From Candidatus Poseidonia sp. (GTDB taxonomy: Archaea > Thermoplasmatota > Poseidoniia > Poseidoniales > Poseidoniaceae): a stretch of DNA of 64,000 nt. Under the pieces are notes generated by a model, which saw nothing but the letters and a program-made list of their open reading frames with translations, had not been told where the DNA came from and did not search any database. Below are positions 38,768 through 47,228 of this stretch, piece after piece; the stretch's first letter is position 1; every line of letters starts with the position of its first letter. Where the stretch lies: the NCBI GenBank assembly GCA_022426155.1, contig JAKMEE010000005.1:1-64000 (forward strand). The letters run 5' to 3'. A program made the position numbers and the translations under genes.

Positions 38768-39046
38768 TCACTCCTTCATCAATTTGACTTCAACTGGAAT
38801 TCCAGGTTCGTCGTGGCGTGTCACCAACAATCGAATCTTACGAGGAGGGTTTTCAATTCCTCTATTCCAAATATGCTCGTTGACCTCAGGGTCAATGTAA
38901 AGTTCCTCATCTTCCTTGACTTTGAGATGCTTAATCACTTGTTCGCGGATGATTTGCATGGCTCTTGGAGCCCGCTTGTAGCGTGTGATGTTCCAAGCAT
39001 TACGCAATGGAACAATGAGTTCGGATTCGTTTGGTCGTGCCATCAT
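38768..39046 (-). CDS. rpl31e: 50S ribosomal protein L31e
   Basis: VPLRNAWNITRYKRAPRAMQIIREQVIKHLKVKEDEELYIDPEVNEHIWNRGIENPPRKIRL. Confidence 0.95.
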   Translation of the reverse strand: MMARPNESELIVPLRNAWNITRYKRAPRAMQIIREQVIKHLKVKEDEELYIDPEVNEHIWNRGIENPPRKIRLLVTRHDEPGIPVEVKLMKE

Positions 39047-39053
39047 AATCACC

Positions 39054-39209
39054 TCATCGCTGGAGCTTACTGCGTCTCCAATGGTGTCGCTTTGGATGTG
39101 ACACTGTGTTTCGGTCGGTCTTGAGCATGACCCAAACTGGGACACGCCGATTCTGCTTTCCTGCCTTCAATAGGCGAATTTTCTTTGCTGCTGGTTTATT
39201 TTTTGACAT
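39054..39209 (-). CDS. rpl39e: 50S ribosomal protein L39e
   Basis: [43 protein letters not shown]. Confidence 0.95.
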   Translation of the reverse strand: MSKNKPAAKKIRLLKAGKQNRRVPVWVMLKTDRNTVSHPKRHHWRRSKLQR

Positions 39210-39222
39210 ATCGAGCACCTTC

Positions 39223-39606
39223 TCAGATTCTTCGGATGGACGCATTACTGCGGCTCTTGGATTGGTTTGCGAGCATTTGCTTCAAGGAAGCATCACTCAT
39301 CGGGGTCGACAATTTACCAGCGGCATGGAGTTGGATCAATTGCTGTTTAATCGATTGGACACGTTGGGGCTCTACTATGGCAATGCGTGCCAATCGTGAA
39401 CGAGCATCGGGTGATAGGATGGTGCGAATGGCTTGATTCAACTGCTCTGACACCATGGCGTCCTGTTGTGCCTGCTCTTCGGCTTTCAATTGGTTAACAG
39501 CTTGTTCTTGCAATTGCCCTTGGAGTTCTTGAAGGCGCTTGGCACGAAGTGCAGACAACTCATCATCTTGAGATGCCACCATACTGCTCACCCTTTTCAG
39601 CTCCAA
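39223..39606 (-). CDS. PDCD5/TFAR19-related DNA-binding protein
   Basis: [16 protein letters not shown]...[50 protein letters not shown]. Confidence 0.93.
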   Translation of the reverse strand: MELKRVSSMVASQDDELSALRAKRLQELQGQLQEQAVNQLKAEEQAQQDAMVSEQLNQAIRTILSPDARSRLARIAIVEPQRVQSIKQQLIQLHAAGKLSTPMSDASLKQMLANQSKSRSNASIRRI

Positions 39607-40188
39607 TCAGTACTTGTTCAAACCTGGATACTGTGATTCAGCTGAGTCACGGACCGAATGAGCAACGGCGTCAATTAATTTTTGACCTGAGGCTGTAATT
39701 TGACGACCAGAATACAAATCCTGAGTCATCTGTTTTCCGTCATCACCGAGAAGAGGAATGGCTTCCATTTGCTTGCTTTTCTCATTCCAGCGCTTTGCAA
39801 TATTACCATCGTCGTCCTTCTCCCAGCGATTGACTGTCTTGGAATGGGATTTTTCAACCAGTCCTGCATCCTCAAGTTGTTGAAGAGCAGTACGGATGAT
39901 GTGGCGGGAAGCAACACCAGGAGTGTTTGGCATGACCCCGTTATCTTTCTTGCCACCAAATGCTTGGGCAAGGTGAGTTGCGCCGATTGGCCCGTTACGG
40001 GAGACCTTTCGAAGAATGGCCGCCGTGCGGAGATACCACCAATTTGATTGTGTTGGGGGGCGTTCTCGATCGACAGCAGTTTTGACGTAATCGGCCCACT
40101 CAGGCATGGAAATTGCATCCTGTTCGGCCATTGCATCGGCAAGAGCAGGCATTAAGAGGTCAGCGGGAATGTCATACACGGTCGTCAT
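39607..40188 (-). CDS. rps19e: 30S ribosomal protein S19e
   Basis: VYDIPADLLMPALADAM, RPPTQSNWWYLRTAAILRKVSRNGPIGATHLAQAFGGKKDNGVMPNTPGVASRHIIRTALQQLEDAGLV. Confidence 0.95.
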   Translation of the reverse strand: MTTVYDIPADLLMPALADAMAEQDAISMPEWADYVKTAVDRERPPTQSNWWYLRTAAILRKVSRNGPIGATHLAQAFGGKKDNGVMPNTPGVASRHIIRTALQQLEDAGLVEKSHSKTVNRWEKDDDGNIAKRWNEKSKQMEAIPLLGDDGKQMTQDLYSGRQITASGQKLIDAVAHSVRDSAESQYPGLNKY

Positions 40189-40327
40189 AACGATACACCA
40201 AGCAACATGGCGACCGTCCGCCCCTATATGAAAAGAACGGGTCATCCTCGCATGGGAAGAGGCCACATCGCCATATTTATTCCGCTGAATACAAGCCTTG
40301 ATGAAGTCCCCCCATTTGGTTAGACTG

Positions 40328-41170
40328 ATGAAGAAGGCATTGGCGCAAAACCCGAACCTTTTGCGCACCCTCATCGGTCTTTCCTTGACCCTCATATTCA
40401 TGCTCTCATACGCCGTATATGGAGCCACCGTATCTCCCTCGGTCTACGTCTACACAACGGAAGCGACTGTTACCACCTTTGAGGAGCAACCGACTAACCG
40501 AATATACGATTCAGATGAAAACGAAACAACTTGGCTGTGGCAATTTTCAGCGAATGGTAAAAATCTGACTTGGGTTAATGCTTCATTTGAAGACCTTTCA
40601 GATGAGAGCATTGTTCGGATCACATCAACTGCAAAACTCTACAGCCATGAGCTCTTGGGAATCACATATCAACCAGAAAATCCTCAGGATGATGAGTTTT
40701 CTTGTGCTGAGTCATGTTATCACAATATCACACATCAACGTATTTCTGACACAGGTGGCGAACTAGAATTCCATGGCCTGACCTCAGTCGACCCAGCTCG
40801 GCGCTCAAATGGCTCTGTTTTTGCACAATCTCTGGAGGAAGCTCGAGAAAAGGCAGGAAATCTTGTTGCATACAACCACACACCTTCCGTTATCAGAATT
40901 GAAATTATTGAACAGGGCAACCGGAGCACTGAACCATACGTTGCGGTGGAAACCGTCAATGAAATCTTGGATGAGGTGGATGTTTTTTCTGTTGATGCGG
41001 CAACTGAATTCCTATGGGCCTTTGCAGCCGTAGTGGGGTGTTTTTCTATTGTCCTGATCCCCTCATTCACGGTTTATTTTGCCGCCAGAGCGAAAGAAAA
41101 GAGGGATGAGGCCAAACTTGAATCTGCTCAGGAGCGTGTCACTATTTGGGTGGAATCCGAATCAGAGTGA
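40328..41170 (+). CDS. hypothetical membrane protein, two TM segments flanking an extracytoplasmic domain
   Basis: N-terminal LLRTLIGLSLTLIFMLSYAVYGA and C-terminal FLWAFAAVVGCFSIVLIPSFTVYFAA hydrophobic segments. Confidence 0.65.
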   Translation: MKKALAQNPNLLRTLIGLSLTLIFMLSYAVYGATVSPSVYVYTTEATVTTFEEQPTNRIYDSDENETTWLWQFSANGKNLTWVNASFEDLSDESIVRITSTAKLYSHELLGITYQPENPQDDEFSCAESCYHNITHQRISDTGGELEFHGLTSVDPARRSNGSVFAQSLEEAREKAGNLVAYNHTPSVIRIEIIEQGNRSTEPYVAVETVNEILDEVDVFSVDAATEFLWAFAAVVGCFSIVLIPSFTVYFAARAKEKRDEAKLESAQERVTIWVESESE

Positions 41171-41228
41171 TGAAAAACTCCTCCATTGCTCTCATATAGA
41201 TTAACCATATCTCCTGTTTTTGACAGAC

Positions 41229-44200
41229 ATGATAAGAAGGACGGCCATTTTTTTCTTGGTGCTACTTCTAGCCGTTTCATTTGGCCCAGTTGTGACACAA
41301 TTAGAGGATGAAAATACTGTACACCTCACATCAAAATCAACAGGTGTTGATCTATCCGTCACCAATGTCGACATCTCATATACCAACAGTATAGATGAAA
41401 ATAATTACCGAATGTTTTCTTCAAACCATCCCATTCTTGGATTCAACAGACCTGCTGAATTGTATGTAATTGATAGCATGGTCAATGTGTCTGCCACACT
41501 GACCGTCACGGTGGAAAATGACGGAACTGCTTCATCTGGCGTCATCGATGTGAACGTGCGAGTTCTCCACAATGAATACGCGTACTTTGAATTGTTTAAT
41601 TCCACGGTTCAAATGGCAGCATTAAGTGGCTCATCCTCGAATACAGTGGAAGTGCCAATGACACTTGGTTATGCTGGAAATCACACACTGATGATTCGTT
41701 CAACTTCAACTATTGCGGATGACAATCCTGCCAACGACCAACTCACGAAGGGATACTCTGTAGGAAGTCATTATTACAATTGTGATAACACTGTTGGATG
41801 GGTCATCGGCACCGAATGGGGCCTCAATTCAGACACCTCGATCTCAAAAGGAACTAGTTGCCATGTGGGCAACGGACAAACAAGCAGCTACAGCAGCAGC
41901 ATGACTACATCCCTGATCACACCTCCAATGAACATGTCTGATGCCATACCAAATCCCTTGCGAACGACTGGGTTTTCCTTCTATTACACTGGTAGTGCTG
42001 CAGTCAATGATCAATTGAAGATTTATGCGAAAAATTCCTTCGGTGCTTGGAATGAATTGGCATCCTTGAGTGGAAGTGTGGACTCAAGCTTCCTAGATGG
42101 AGCCAATTGGCAAACATTTAGTGTCAATAACAAAGGTGCCGTATCGCCACTTATTCCTATGCCAGATGAATATTTCCACTCATCCACACAAATCAAATTT
42201 GAATTTACAAGCGATGCATCGGGTGCAGACATAGGTTACTGGTTTGATGAGCTTGTCTTCATGTATGATCAACAAGCAAAACCATCAGAATATCAAGTGA
42301 ATGCCCAAGGCATTTCTACAAATGGGGCCCTGCCTGGGTCTTGGGGAAGTATCGATGTGGCAATCGAGAACACAGGAAATATTTCCGGTGTATTCCTCCC
42401 ATCCATTCAAGGAATTCCCGCTGGTTGGGATGTGTACTATGCCCGACCATCAGGATCGAGCTTCGATCCACAAGACGGGTTAGTTGTCAATCCAAATTCA
42501 ATATCAGAATTTAGTTTAATGATTAAGCCTGATGGCAATGCATCCATTGGCCTTCACCAAATGACTATGAAAATTGAATCCAGTGAATACTCGCAAGTCT
42601 CTACAACCTTGCCTGTTCAATTTTTGGTGATGGCGGACCGAATCCCAGTCATCACTCCCCCGGCAACCCGGCCAAGCTGTCCACCATCCTTTACCTGCAC
42701 CTTCGAAGTTGAATTGAATAATGTGGGGCAGGCAACTGATGTATTCGACCTCTCCATTGACAAAAGTTTACTCAGCCAAGGGTGGGATGTGGCCTTTGCA
42801 TGGTCGCAGGACACCTCAATTCTCATACGTCCTGATCAACCACTTACGGCCCTCATGACACTCACTGTTCCCGCAGGTACTGCACCAGATACACTGAGTT
42901 CAGTTGACATATCAATGGTGGCACAGAACGATAGTTCCAGAATCGCGATTGAAACGATTTCTGTATCGGCATCGATGACAAGTATTGCAAGTGTTGACCT
43001 CATTGAATCACAGAAAATCGACCGATTTGAGGTTGATGCTGGTGAAACAGTGACACTAACATACACCATTTGGAACAATGCTACTCGTCAGGACATATTT
43101 GACATGCAAGTGATCGTGGAAAATGAAGGACTGTGGATTGTACATCAACCTACGCGTCAAAATGCTGTACTCAATTCAGGATCGAGCACTACGTTCACTG
43201 TTGTCATAGAGGTGCCCGAAAATGCACAGGCAAACGATCGAGGGCCAACCATCAAGCCGATGATTGAATCTCAGAGAAGTTTCATGCAAATTGAGGGTCC
43301 AGAATTTGACTCGTTGCGCGTGACGACGAGTGAAGACTTATCACTTCAAATTCTTGAAGCACCAACCTCGCTATCTCCTGGAACCCCCAATTTCGCGGTT
43401 TTTGAAGTGATTAACAATGGAAACGGTGCAACACAGGCCATTTTGGAACCTGTTAATTTCCCCGACACTTGGACGTGGTGGATCACCATTGACGATGAGG
43501 TACATACTGGGCCGTTGGAACTCTCTGTATCGTATGATTTATCCCATAACCGAACCGTTGAATTTTGGTTCGAAACACCGGCATCAGAGGCTGCTGGAGA
43601 ATTACACACTATTCAATTGGAAGTCAAGACATTTGTTCCAGGGGAGGACATCAACCCAGATGACAATTTCGTCGAATTCTATGCTACAACCAAGTCCGTT
43701 CGCAGCCCATCAATTGTATTGTTACCTCATCAGAATTCCGTGATGGCAGGAGGATTATTCACCATTACCGCCCATGTTGAGAATCAAGGGAATGCGATAG
43801 AAAATCGACTTCGTTTGAAGGCGACTGTTTCGTCATCACCACCAACCGAAGGAATTCTCTCATTCCTCACCATCGACGGTGGTTCTCGTGATATTTCCCA
43901 AGAAACTGATTTTATGATTCCACCAGGTGAGATCACTAATCTTTCGATTGATGTATTGGTCCCAAAAGATGCCCCATTGGGCACACGATTGGTCGTTAAA
44001 TTTGAACTCCTAGGGGCTGTTGATGAAGAAGATTTGCCCATTGTCATGGTCGAAGAGGGTATGGTGATTATTGATCAACGCCGGTCCATGGAAGTCACAG
44101 CAATTAGTGCCGCGAATACTACAGTTCCAAACGGGGCAGCTGGTGTGATATGGGTGAACCACACTTCCACCTCATCATTTCAAGAAACGTACATTCTCAA

Positions 44201-44765
44201 TGGTATAACGCCAGAAGGCTGGCAATTGACTTGCAATAAAATTCTCGTCAATGAATCTGGATTGCCATTCAATACCGCCCCCGGACATATATCACCTGTA
44301 GTCACGAAACATCATTGCGAGGTTTTGCGGCTCTCTGGACCCCATGAAGGAAATGTGTTCATACAACTGACAACAAACGATGAAGTGTTGGAATATTCAA
44401 ACACTACAACAATGAACTTTGAGAAAGTACAAGACACTCAATCCCTTTCTTCGACAACGATTCTTCTTGGTAGTGGAGGAGGAGTCATGCTGATTGGCAT
44501 CATCATCTTAACATTGAAGATGAAGTCGAATAAAGAAGATGATGATCTCGTTATGGATGACGAAAAGGGAGTTGTTGACATCCCCCAAGGTCCCCCAGTG
44601 AGTCAAGCCCCAATTCAGCAAGAAACTCATACTGGATTGCAGGCATCGAATATTGAACAAACACCATCAACAGGGCCGCCTCTACCTGAGTCTGGCCTTC
44701 CTGATGGATGGACCATGGAACAATGGGCGTACTATGGGCAACAATACCTTGATGGGGCCCCGTGA
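41229..44765 (+). CDS. giant surface protein with CARDB/NEW-like beta domains and C-terminal membrane anchor
   Basis: Signal peptide; repeated TVTVENDGTASSGVIDVNV / DVAIENTGNISGVFLPS / FEVINNGNGATQ / AHVENQGNAIENRLR modules; TM near C-terminus; tail GLPDGWTMEQWAYYGQQYL. Confidence 0.85.
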   Translation: MIRRTAIFFLVLLLAVSFGPVVTQLEDENTVHLTSKSTGVDLSVTNVDISYTNSIDENNYRMFSSNHPILGFNRPAELYVIDSMVNVSATLTVTVENDGTASSGVIDVNVRVLHNEYAYFELFNSTVQMAALSGSSSNTVEVPMTLGYAGNHTLMIRSTSTIADDNPANDQLTKGYSVGSHYYNCDNTVGWVIGTEWGLNSDTSISKGTSCHVGNGQTSSYSSSMTTSLITPPMNMSDAIPNPLRTTGFSFYYTGSAAVNDQLKIYAKNSFGAWNELASLSGSVDSSFLDGANWQTFSVNNKGAVSPLIPMPDEYFHSSTQIKFEFTSDASGADIGYWFDELVFMYDQQAKPSEYQVNAQGISTNGALPGSWGSIDVAIENTGNISGVFLPSIQGIPAGWDVYYARPSGSSFDPQDGLVVNPNSISEFSLMIKPDGNASIGLHQMTMKIESSEYSQVSTTLPVQFLVMADRIPVITPPATRPSCPPSFTCTFEVELNNVGQATDVFDLSIDKSLLSQGWDVAFAWSQDTSILIRPDQPLTALMTLTVPAGTAPDTLSSVDISMVAQNDSSRIAIETISVSASMTSIASVDLIESQKIDRFEVDAGETVTLTYTIWNNATRQDIFDMQVIVENEGLWIVHQPTRQNAVLNSGSSTTFTVVIEVPENAQANDRGPTIKPMIESQRSFMQIEGPEFDSLRVTTSEDLSLQILEAPTSLSPGTPNFAVFEVINNGNGATQAILEPVNFPDTWTWWITIDDEVHTGPLELSVSYDLSHNRTVEFWFETPASEAAGELHTIQLEVKTFVPGEDINPDDNFVEFYATTKSVRSPSIVLLPHQNSVMAGGLFTITAHVENQGNAIENRLRLKATVSSSPPTEGILSFLTIDGGSRDISQETDFMIPPGEITNLSIDVLVPKDAPLGTRLVVKFELLGAVDEEDLPIVMVEEGMVIIDQRRSMEVTAISAANTTVPNGAAGVIWVNHTSTSSFQETYILNGITPEGWQLTCNKILVNESGLPFNTAPGHISPVVTKHHCEVLRLSGPHEGNVFIQLTTNDEVLEYSNTTTMNFEKVQDTQSLSSTTILLGSGGGVMLIGIIILTLKMKSNKEDDDLVMDDEKGVVDIPQGPPVSQAPIQQETHTGLQASNIEQTPSTGPPLPESGLPDGWTMEQWAYYGQQYLDGAP

Positions 44766-44778
44766 ACCGAGTGAAATC

Positions 44779-44952
44779 ATGGACTCATACTCACCCGTGT
44801 GGTATGGATTATGGTTCATAGTTTCAATCTGTGGTGTTTTGACTTGGTACCTGAGGAATTTTAGTCAACGAGTTCAAACAACCAAGTTCGTTGCCTTGTT
44901 GGGTTCAGCCACCATGTTGACGCTCCTGATTTGGACTTGGACTGATTATTGA
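44779..44952 (+). CDS. small two-TM membrane protein
   Basis: MDSYSPVWYGLWFIVSICGVLTWYLRNFSQRVQTTKFVALLGSATMLTLLIWTWTDY; between and co-directional with neighbours. Confidence 0.6.
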   Translation: MDSYSPVWYGLWFIVSICGVLTWYLRNFSQRVQTTKFVALLGSATMLTLLIWTWTDY

Positions 44953-44961
44953 GGTGTTGAT

Positions 44962-45465
44962 ATGCAAGAACTCGCAGGCATTGAGAATCATCCAATGAAG
45001 GGTCAATATCCCTGCCGTTTACCAGTTTGGTGGGCACGCCATGGATCAGTCCATAAAGATCCAAATGAACGAGGCGTGAGTGGTCGGAAAATTATCCTGC
45101 AAATTGTGAAGAATTTTAAAAAATTTGAGAGATGGGTGGCCAAAATACTCCGTGCACCAAAGATTCTTCGACGCCCGTTGGATCAAATGAACAGCACACT
45201 ATGGGAATTGTGTGATGGCAGTCGCACATTTGCTGAAATTTGTGTGGTGATGAATGAGATGTATCAAGAAGAAATCGCTCCAGTCATTGCACGTACATCT
45301 GTAGCGGTTTCACTGCTCTCTTCACATAATCTAATGGTGGTACTTGAGGAACCGCTCAATCAACGATGGCGGGTAGGCCCAGGATTAATTCCTGAGTACC
45401 ATGAATTGGAAATCTCGGAAAATGAAGCCTATGACCTGGAACTACTCGCTGGAGAAACACCTTAG
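44962..45465 (+). CDS. PqqD-like protein
   Basis: RRPLDQMNSTLWELCDGSRTFAEICVVMNEMYQEEIAPVIARTSVAVSLLSSHNLMVV matches the PqqD/RRE pattern. Confidence 0.7.
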   Translation: MQELAGIENHPMKGQYPCRLPVWWARHGSVHKDPNERGVSGRKIILQIVKNFKKFERWVAKILRAPKILRRPLDQMNSTLWELCDGSRTFAEICVVMNEMYQEEIAPVIARTSVAVSLLSSHNLMVVLEEPLNQRWRVGPGLIPEYHELEISENEAYDLELLAGETP

Positions 45466-45795
45466 GCAATCTGGAATCGCTTTCAACTGTTCGATAGGTC
45501 TTGCGACCACCACATTCACTCCGTCATCGACAATCGGGCGTTGTAGGTGCTGAGGGTTCTGAACAAGGAACACGAGTACTTCCTCGAGCGATCCATCTTT
45601 GCTGATTGGAAGGTCTCGGTTCCAACGTAAAAATTCGATGTGAGATTGTTGTGAACGATTCATGAGATCCTTAAGAGTATCAATTGATGGTGGTGCGGCT
45701 TGGTAATCGATAATATTGGGAGACAAATCATGTTCTTGTAACATGTCAACTACTTGACGAGATTTTGAACAACGATTGTAATGATAGACATCCAT
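45442..45795 (-). CDS. ArsC/YffB-type arsenate reductase-like protein
   Basis: VYHYNRCSKSRQVVDMLQEHDLSPNIIDYQAAPPS. Confidence 0.85.
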   Translation of the reverse strand: MDVYHYNRCSKSRQVVDMLQEHDLSPNIIDYQAAPPSIDTLKDLMNRSQQSHIEFLRWNRDLPISKDGSLEEVLVFLVQNPQHLQRPIVDDGVNVVVARPIEQLKAIPDCLRCFSSE

Positions 45796-45817
45796 GTTAA
45801 TGGCAGGAATTTGCAGT

Positions 45818-46573
45818 TTATGATGGTGTTTGAGGTTCCCAAATAAGACGCAATCCAATTCCATCGCTAGATTTGCTTTCATCGGCAGAAGAACGGGCCG
45901 AGGATCTCGTTGAATCACTTTCTGTAAACCAGGAACCTCCACGAATCACACGGCGAGTGGTCCCCTCAATTGTGAAAGGTTTTTGCTTCCTCCTAATATC
46001 ATAATTCCGAACCCAGTGGTCCATGCACCATTCTGCGACCAATCCATTCATGTCATGAATACCCCATGAATTCGGTTTTTTCAAGCCCACTTCCCGGGTT
46101 GAACTCCCTGCATTACCAGCATGCCATCCATAATCGTCTAACTCTGTATCGGAATTTCCAAACCACCATCGACCTTTTGTACCGCAACGAGCAACATATT
46201 CCCATTCTGATTCACTTGGAATTCGCCATTTCCCAATGAAACCGAGTCGTTCTTGATCCCCCTCAAGTTGGTTTAATTGCTCAAGAAAAACCATCACTTC
46301 GTCAAAGCAAATCGATTCAACTGGCCGTAATCCAGCACTCCATCCCTCCTGAAATTTTGATGGGTTTTCTCCCATCACATCCAACCATTGCGCTTGGGTC
46401 ACAAGTCGTTCTCCAAAGAAAAAGGGTGATTCAATGGTGAGTGAATGAGGGGGATGTTCATGGCGAGCACCGCTGCCGACGCTATCGCCCATCACAAATT
46501 CGCCAGGTTCAATGAGATGAAACGAACCTCCCCAGCGGTCGGTGAACATTGGGCGCGATTGGTCCATGGACAT
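45818..46573 (-). CDS. formylglycine-generating enzyme (SUMF1) fold protein
   Basis: FVMGDSVGSGARHEHPPHSLTIESPFFFGERLVTQAQW, WRIPSESEWEYVARCG, MNGLVAEWCMD, RVIRGGSW. Confidence 0.88.
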   Translation of the reverse strand: MSMDQSRPMFTDRWGGSFHLIEPGEFVMGDSVGSGARHEHPPHSLTIESPFFFGERLVTQAQWLDVMGENPSKFQEGWSAGLRPVESICFDEVMVFLEQLNQLEGDQERLGFIGKWRIPSESEWEYVARCGTKGRWWFGNSDTELDDYGWHAGNAGSSTREVGLKKPNSWGIHDMNGLVAEWCMDHWVRNYDIRRKQKPFTIEGTTRRVIRGGSWFTESDSTRSSARSSADESKSSDGIGLRLIWEPQTPS

Positions 46574-46577
46574 CGAC

Positions 46578-47132
46578 TCAATCTACGAATTTTCTTGAGG
46601 TGGAAATAACCGATGTGACCAATGCATTCAGACGTTCTTGGAGGGAAACGTCATTCAATTCACCATCATCGTTGAAGGCTTCCTTCACATGTCCAATCGC
46701 CAATTGTTCTGGAACCGGCCAAGCATGGAGCCAGCGAAGTGTGATACGCATGTGATTCAAGGTGTTTGAATTGGTTACACCTCCCAAAGTGGACATCAAA
46801 CCAAACACCTTACCTCCGACGTGTTTGTCATACATCCAATCAAAAGTATTTTTCATGACTCCAGACATTGTGCCGTGATATTCCGGAGACGCGACCAAAA
46901 ATGCGTCGCACTCTGAAATGAGAGCTTGAAACTCTTGCACATGAGGGTGATTCCAACAGCCATCTTCTCCTACAAGTGGTAATGGTTTTTCGTTCAAATC
47001 CCAAAAAAGAATCTCTGCGCCTTGTTCTTCTGCCTCTTTCAATGCTGCATGAACAAGCATCCCTGACTTTGATGATGCGCGGTATTCCCCAGCGAGTCCG
47101 AGTAATTTGAGTCGTTTCTTTCCCATGCCCAT
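46578..47132 (-). CDS. NADPH-dependent FMN reductase / flavodoxin-fold protein
   Basis: LKLLGLAGEYRASSKSGML, CDAFLVASPEYHGTMSGVMKNTFDWMY, KVFGLMSTLGG. Confidence 0.88.
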   Translation of the reverse strand: MGMGKKRLKLLGLAGEYRASSKSGMLVHAALKEAEEQGAEILFWDLNEKPLPLVGEDGCWNHPHVQEFQALISECDAFLVASPEYHGTMSGVMKNTFDWMYDKHVGGKVFGLMSTLGGVTNSNTLNHMRITLRWLHAWPVPEQLAIGHVKEAFNDDGELNDVSLQERLNALVTSVISTSRKFVD

Positions 47133-47228
47133 GGCAGAATGTCTCAACCTTTGAATGTAAGGTTGGTGTAAAATCAAACATAAGCAACCCTTATGCGGAA
47201 CGGTTGCTCGGTTCAAAGTGGTGCTAGC

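Noticed and set aside
39607-40188. Charged insertion in S19e (EKDDDGNIAKRWNEKSKQMEAIPLLGDDGKQM) as unusual
   Set aside because: Archaeal S19e proteins vary in this region; cannot judge without an alignment.
43346-44047. Antisense ORFs inside the giant surface protein gene and many similar antisense ORFs through the window
   Set aside because: Ser/Thr- or Met-rich translations opposite clear coding genes; typical shadow ORFs.
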